A stretch of 9,143 bases of DNA, from assembly GCA_029940245.1 (NCBI GenBank), contig JAOZRF010000089.1:1-9143 (forward strand), written 5' to 3'. Position 1 is the first letter of the stretch. Each line of letters begins with the position of its first letter. Below are positions 6,406-9,143 of the stretch, piece by piece. Under the pieces are notes generated by a model. The model did not search any database. It saw only the letters and a list, made by a program, of their open reading frames with translations, and was not told the DNA's origin. The stretch is from Desulfobacula sp. (GTDB lineage Bacteria; Desulfobacterota; Desulfobacteria; Desulfobacterales; Desulfobacteraceae). Made by a program: the position numbers and the translations under genes.

Positions 6406-9143
6406 CTATGCGGTGATCATTTGACGCAGCACATAGTGAAGTATTCCCCCGTTTTTAATATAGTCGATTTCAATATCCGTGTTGAGTTTGACAATAACAT
6501 GGAATATTTTTTTTTTGCCATTTTTAATGGCTTTAACCTTTAAACCCCCATTGGGCCGGATCTGGTTTAACTGACAGATTTCAAAGGTTTCATCACCTTT
6601 AAGCCCTATGGTTTCAAAGGATTCCCCCGCTTTGAAAACCAGGGGCAGAACCCCCATGCCCACAAGGTTGGATCTGTGTATCCTTTCAAAAGAGCTTGCA
6701 ATGACAGCTCTTACTCCCAAAAGGCTGGTGCCTTTGGCTGCCCAGTCCCTTGATGAACCCGTCCCATATTCCTTTCCCCCGAAAACAATCAGATCTGTTT
6801 TTTGAGCCTGGTATCTCTGGGAGGCATCAAATACAGATTCAAGCTCATTTTCCGGAAATTTAAGGGTGAAGCCGCCGACATCGGAAACAAGTTTGTTTTT
6901 TATCCGGATATTTGCAAATGTGCCCCGCATCATGACTTCGTGGTTTCCCCTGCGGGAGCCGTAGGAATTGAACTCCCAGGGCTTCACACTGTTTTCAACA
7001 AGGTATTTTCCAGCAGGATAATCCACAGGAATGGCACCTGCAGGAGAAATATGGTCTGTTGTGACAGAGTCCCCCAGAACAAGAAGGGCTCTGGCATTTT
7101 TTATATCCTCAAGATCCGGCACATCAAGGGGAAAATCTTTGAAAAAAGGAGGGTTCCTGATATAGTTTGAATCCTCATTAAAATTAAAGGTGGTGGTTTC
7201 AGCTACCCCAAGTTCCTGCCAGAGCCTTTTGCCTGTAAAAATATCGGCATACTGGTCCTTGAAAAATCTTTCATGGACATGTTTTTCGACAAAATGATTT
7301 ATTTCCTCGGCTTCCGGCCAGATATCCTTTATAAATACAGGAGTTCCATTTTCTGAAAATCCAAGGGGTTCTGTTTTAAAGTCAATATCAATTCTTCCGG
7401 CCAGGGCATAGATCACTATAAGGATGGGTGACATTAAAAAATTGCCTGTTACTGCCTGGTGTATCCTTGCCTCAAAATTCCGATTGCCCGAAAGAACAGA
7501 CATGACATCCATTTTATTGGTTTTAATGGATTCTTCAATAAAGGGATCAAGGGGGCCGCTGTTGCCGATACAGGTCATGCAGCCAAAACCCGTATTGTTA
7601 AAACCAAGTTTTTGGAAATATTCTATTAAACCCGCGTCTTTCAGGTAATCAAGAACCACTCTGGAACCCGGGGACAAAGACGTCTTCACATACCAGGGAA
7701 TGGACAGGCCTTTTTCTACGGCTTTTCTGGCAGCAAGCCCGGCACCGATCATGGTGTATGGATTGGACGTGTTGGTACAGGATGTGATGGCGGCAATCAC
7801 CACACTTCCGTTGGTGAGAGCCCGGGGTTTATTTTCAGGATTGATTTGAAGATCTTTTCGGTTCCCAAGGTCAAATATCCGGGTGACCTTTTCTTTTACA
7901 TCAGCAAGAGAAAGCCTGTCCTGGGGCCTTGAAGGCCCTGCAATAGTCGTTTCAATCAAAGAAAGATCAATGCTTATCTCTTTGGAAAATTTTATATCGT
8001 TATTGTGGAAATTGAAAAGTCCGCAGGTTTTACAATATGCTTCAACAAGGTCGGCAGCTTTCCTTCGATTGGTTTTTTTAAGGTATTCCAGGGTATGGTC
8101 ATCAACGGGAAAGAACCCTGCGGTGGCACCATATTCCGGGGACATATTGGATATGGTGGCCCTGTCCGTCAATGTCAGGTACTTTAACCCAGCGCCAGTA
8201 TATTCAATAATTTTTTCAACCACATTTTCCTTTCTAAGAATATGGGTTACATAAAGGGCAATGTCCGTCGACGTAATCTGTTTTTGCGGTTTACCCTTAA
8301 AATTGACACCCACAATTTCAGGCAGATTCATGTAATAGGGCTGACCCAGCATGACAGCTTCCGCTTCAATGCCGCCCACGCCCCAGCCAAGAACCCCTAA
8401 GGCATTAATCATGGTGGTGTGGGAATCCGTGCCCACAAGGGTGTCGGGAAATGCCAGAATACCATCTCTGGTTTTTTGTGTTGAAACCACAGTGGCAAGA
8501 TATTCAAGATTTACCTGGTGGCAGATCCCTGATTCCGGCGGGACAACCCGAAAATTGTCAAAGCTTTTCCGGGCCCATTTTAAGAGCTGATACCGCTCCT
8601 TGTTTCGCTCGTATTCTTTCCGGGCATTTAAGAAAAAGGAGTTTTTTTCTTTAAAATGATCCACCTGGATCGAGTGATCAATGACAAGGTCCACAGGGAC
8701 CATGGGATTGATTTTTTTGGGATCAAGCCCTGCTTTTTTGACAGCATCCCTCATCGCGGCAAAATCAACAACAGCAGGAACGCCTGTAAAATCCTGCATC
8801 AATACCCTTGCAGGATAGAAAGCAATCAATTCAGAGGTTTTCATATTGGTATCATAGAATTTAGCTGCAGTGACAATATCAGACCATTGGATGGTTTTTA
8901 AATCCATATTCCGTGCAAGATTTTCTATCAGGATTCTGGCTGCAAAAGGTAAATAATTGATCTTTGCCAGCCCCTCTTTTTCAAGTAAATTGATATTGTG
9001 TACAATAAACTCCTGGTTGTTCAGGGGACTTAGCGGATCTTGATACTGGAGCTGGGTGATGAGGAGCTTGAGGAAATCCTCCTTTCCCAGAGTTGTTCCC
9101 CCCATGGAGTAAAGGGTCTGATCGGCTCCTAAGCTGAGTGGAG
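6406..9143 (-). CDS. acnA: Aconitate hydratase A joined in frame to a FlgD N-terminal segment (5' end beyond window)
   Basis: Aconitase interconverts citrate and isocitrate through cis-aconitate in the cytoplasm, using a labile [4Fe-4S] cluster. Numbering from the ATG at 9105, residues 34-899 are aconitase A. VLMQDFTGVPAVVD lies at 101-114 and GTDSHTTMINALG at 225-237. Cluster ligands are Cys443 in AITSCTNTSNP and Cys509/Cys512 in GFGCMTCIGNSGP. The swivel domain carries GDSVTTDHISPAG (678-690), YGSRRGNHEVMMRGTFANIR (715-734) and GKEYGTGSSRDWAAKG (777-792). All catalytic parts look intact. Compared with E. coli AcnA, about the first 18-20 residues are missing and are replaced by a FlgD-like sequence. 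The frame stays open to the right edge, and the ATG at 9105 has no ribosome binding site, so translation probably starts outside the window. Malic enzyme follows downstream on the same strand. Confidence 0.9.
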   Translation of the reverse strand, partial: PLSLGADQTLYSMGGTTLGKEDFLKLLITQLQYQDPLSPLNNQEFIVHNINLLEKEGLAKINYLPFAARILIENLARNMDLKTIQWSDIVTAAKFYDTNMKTSELIAFYPARVLMQDFTGVPAVVDFAAMRDAVKKAGLDPKKINPMVPVDLVIDHSIQVDHFKEKNSFFLNARKEYERNKERYQLLKWARKSFDNFRVVPPESGICHQVNLEYLATVVSTQKTRDGILAFPDTLVGTDSHTTMINALGVLGWGVGGIEAEAVMLGQPYYMNLPEIVGVNFKGKPQKQITSTDIALYVTHILRKENVVEKIIEYTGAGLKYLTLTDRATISNMSPEYGATAGFFPVDDHTLEYLKKTNRRKAADLVEAYCKTCGLFNFHNNDIKFSKEISIDLSLIETTIAGPSRPQDRLSLADVKEKVTRIFDLGNRKDLQINPENKPRALTNGSVVIAAITSCTNTSNPYTMIGAGLAARKAVEKGLSIPWYVKTSLSPGSRVVLDYLKDAGLIEYFQKLGFNNTGFGCMTCIGNSGPLDPFIEESIKTNKMDVMSVLSGNRNFEARIHQAVTGNFLMSPILIVIYALAGRIDIDFKTEPLGFSENGTPVFIKDIWPEAEEINHFVEKHVHERFFKDQYADIFTGKRLWQELGVAETTTFNFNEDSNYIRNPPFFKDFPLDVPDLEDIKNARALLVLGDSVTTDHISPAGAIPVDYPAGKYLVENSVKPWEFNSYGSRRGNHEVMMRGTFANIRIKNKLVSDVGGFTLKFPENELESVFDASQRYQAQKTDLIVFGGKEYGTGSSRDWAAKGTSLLGVRAVIASSFERIHRSNLVGMGVLPLVFKAGESFETIGLKGDETFEICQLNQIRPNGGLKVKAIKNGKKKIFHVIVKLNTDIEIDYIKNGGILHYVLRQMITA
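9007..9143 (-). other. flgD: N-terminal fragment of flagellar hook-capping protein FlgD fused to aconitase
   Basis: The frame entering from the right edge reads about 12 residues (PLSLGADQTLYS), then MGGTTLGKEDFLKLLITQLQ and YQDPLSPLNNQEF. This is the hallmark N-terminal motif of FlgD (LGKxDFLKLLvtQLQxQDPLxPxxxxEF), the scaffold that caps the growing flagellar hook. In FlgD this would continue with a V-A-Q-L-A-Q-F type sequence; here it changes abruptly after Phe33 (9007-9009) to the aconitase segment IVHNINLLEKEG. The rest of FlgD is absent. No start codon or Shine-Dalgarno sequence is convincing within the window. Confidence 0.85.

Noticed and set aside
9103..9105. ATG at 9105 as the true start of the aconitase fusion
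   Set aside because: No Shine-Dalgarno lies before it, the frame remains open upstream, and the residues before it fit an extended FlgD N-terminus.
1..9143. CRISPR arrays, tRNA/rRNA genes, insertion sequences
   Set aside because: No regular direct repeats, RNA gene structure or transposase motifs were seen.

Overview
All genes in this window lie on the minus strand, so the biological reading order runs from high to low coordinates. The A+T-rich composition and gene content suggest a strictly anaerobic member of the Desulfobacterota, probably a complete-oxidising sulfate reducer of the Desulfobacterales type. The pointers are an aconitase with a malic enzyme, a soluble molybdopterin oxidoreductase with its own Fe-S subunit, a PAS/sigma-54 regulator, and a flagellar FlgD fragment. 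The lineage is an inference from gene style; no marker gene is present.

Right part (about 4507-9143): a nearly complete aconitase A reading frame enters from the right edge. Its first coded residues in the window are not aconitase but the conserved N-terminal motif of the flagellar hook-capping protein FlgD, joined in frame at about position 9007. Next, after 165 bp holding a possible weak terminator and a candidate promoter, comes a large-type malic enzyme closed by a strong stem-loop near 4454-4494. Together these two enzymes serve citrate/isocitrate interconversion and malate-to-pyruvate flow.

Left part (1-4334): a second transcription unit encodes a cytoplasmic-looking molybdopterin oxidoreductase of the DMSO reductase superfamily and, overlapping its end, a small ferredoxin-like subunit with two [4Fe-4S] motifs. 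They probably form a soluble two-subunit redox enzyme; the substrate cannot be told from the sequence. Next comes a 49-codon reading frame with a strong ribosome binding site. It repeats the N-terminal Fe-S segment of the large subunit but carries an in-frame TGA exactly where the large subunit has cluster cysteine Cys22, and it stops just before the fourth cysteine. It is either a truncated old paralogue or a very short selenoprotein candidate. Between it and the next gene is a perfect 11-bp dyad. The last gene, cut by the left edge, is a sigma-54-dependent activator with a cysteine-bearing PAS domain and an unusual GAFTNA loop; it is the natural candidate regulator of this unit.

The two most notable observations are the in-frame FlgD-aconitase chimaera, which may be a real rearrangement or an assembly misjoin, and the TGA-containing mini-frame between the oxidoreductase operon and its putative regulator.
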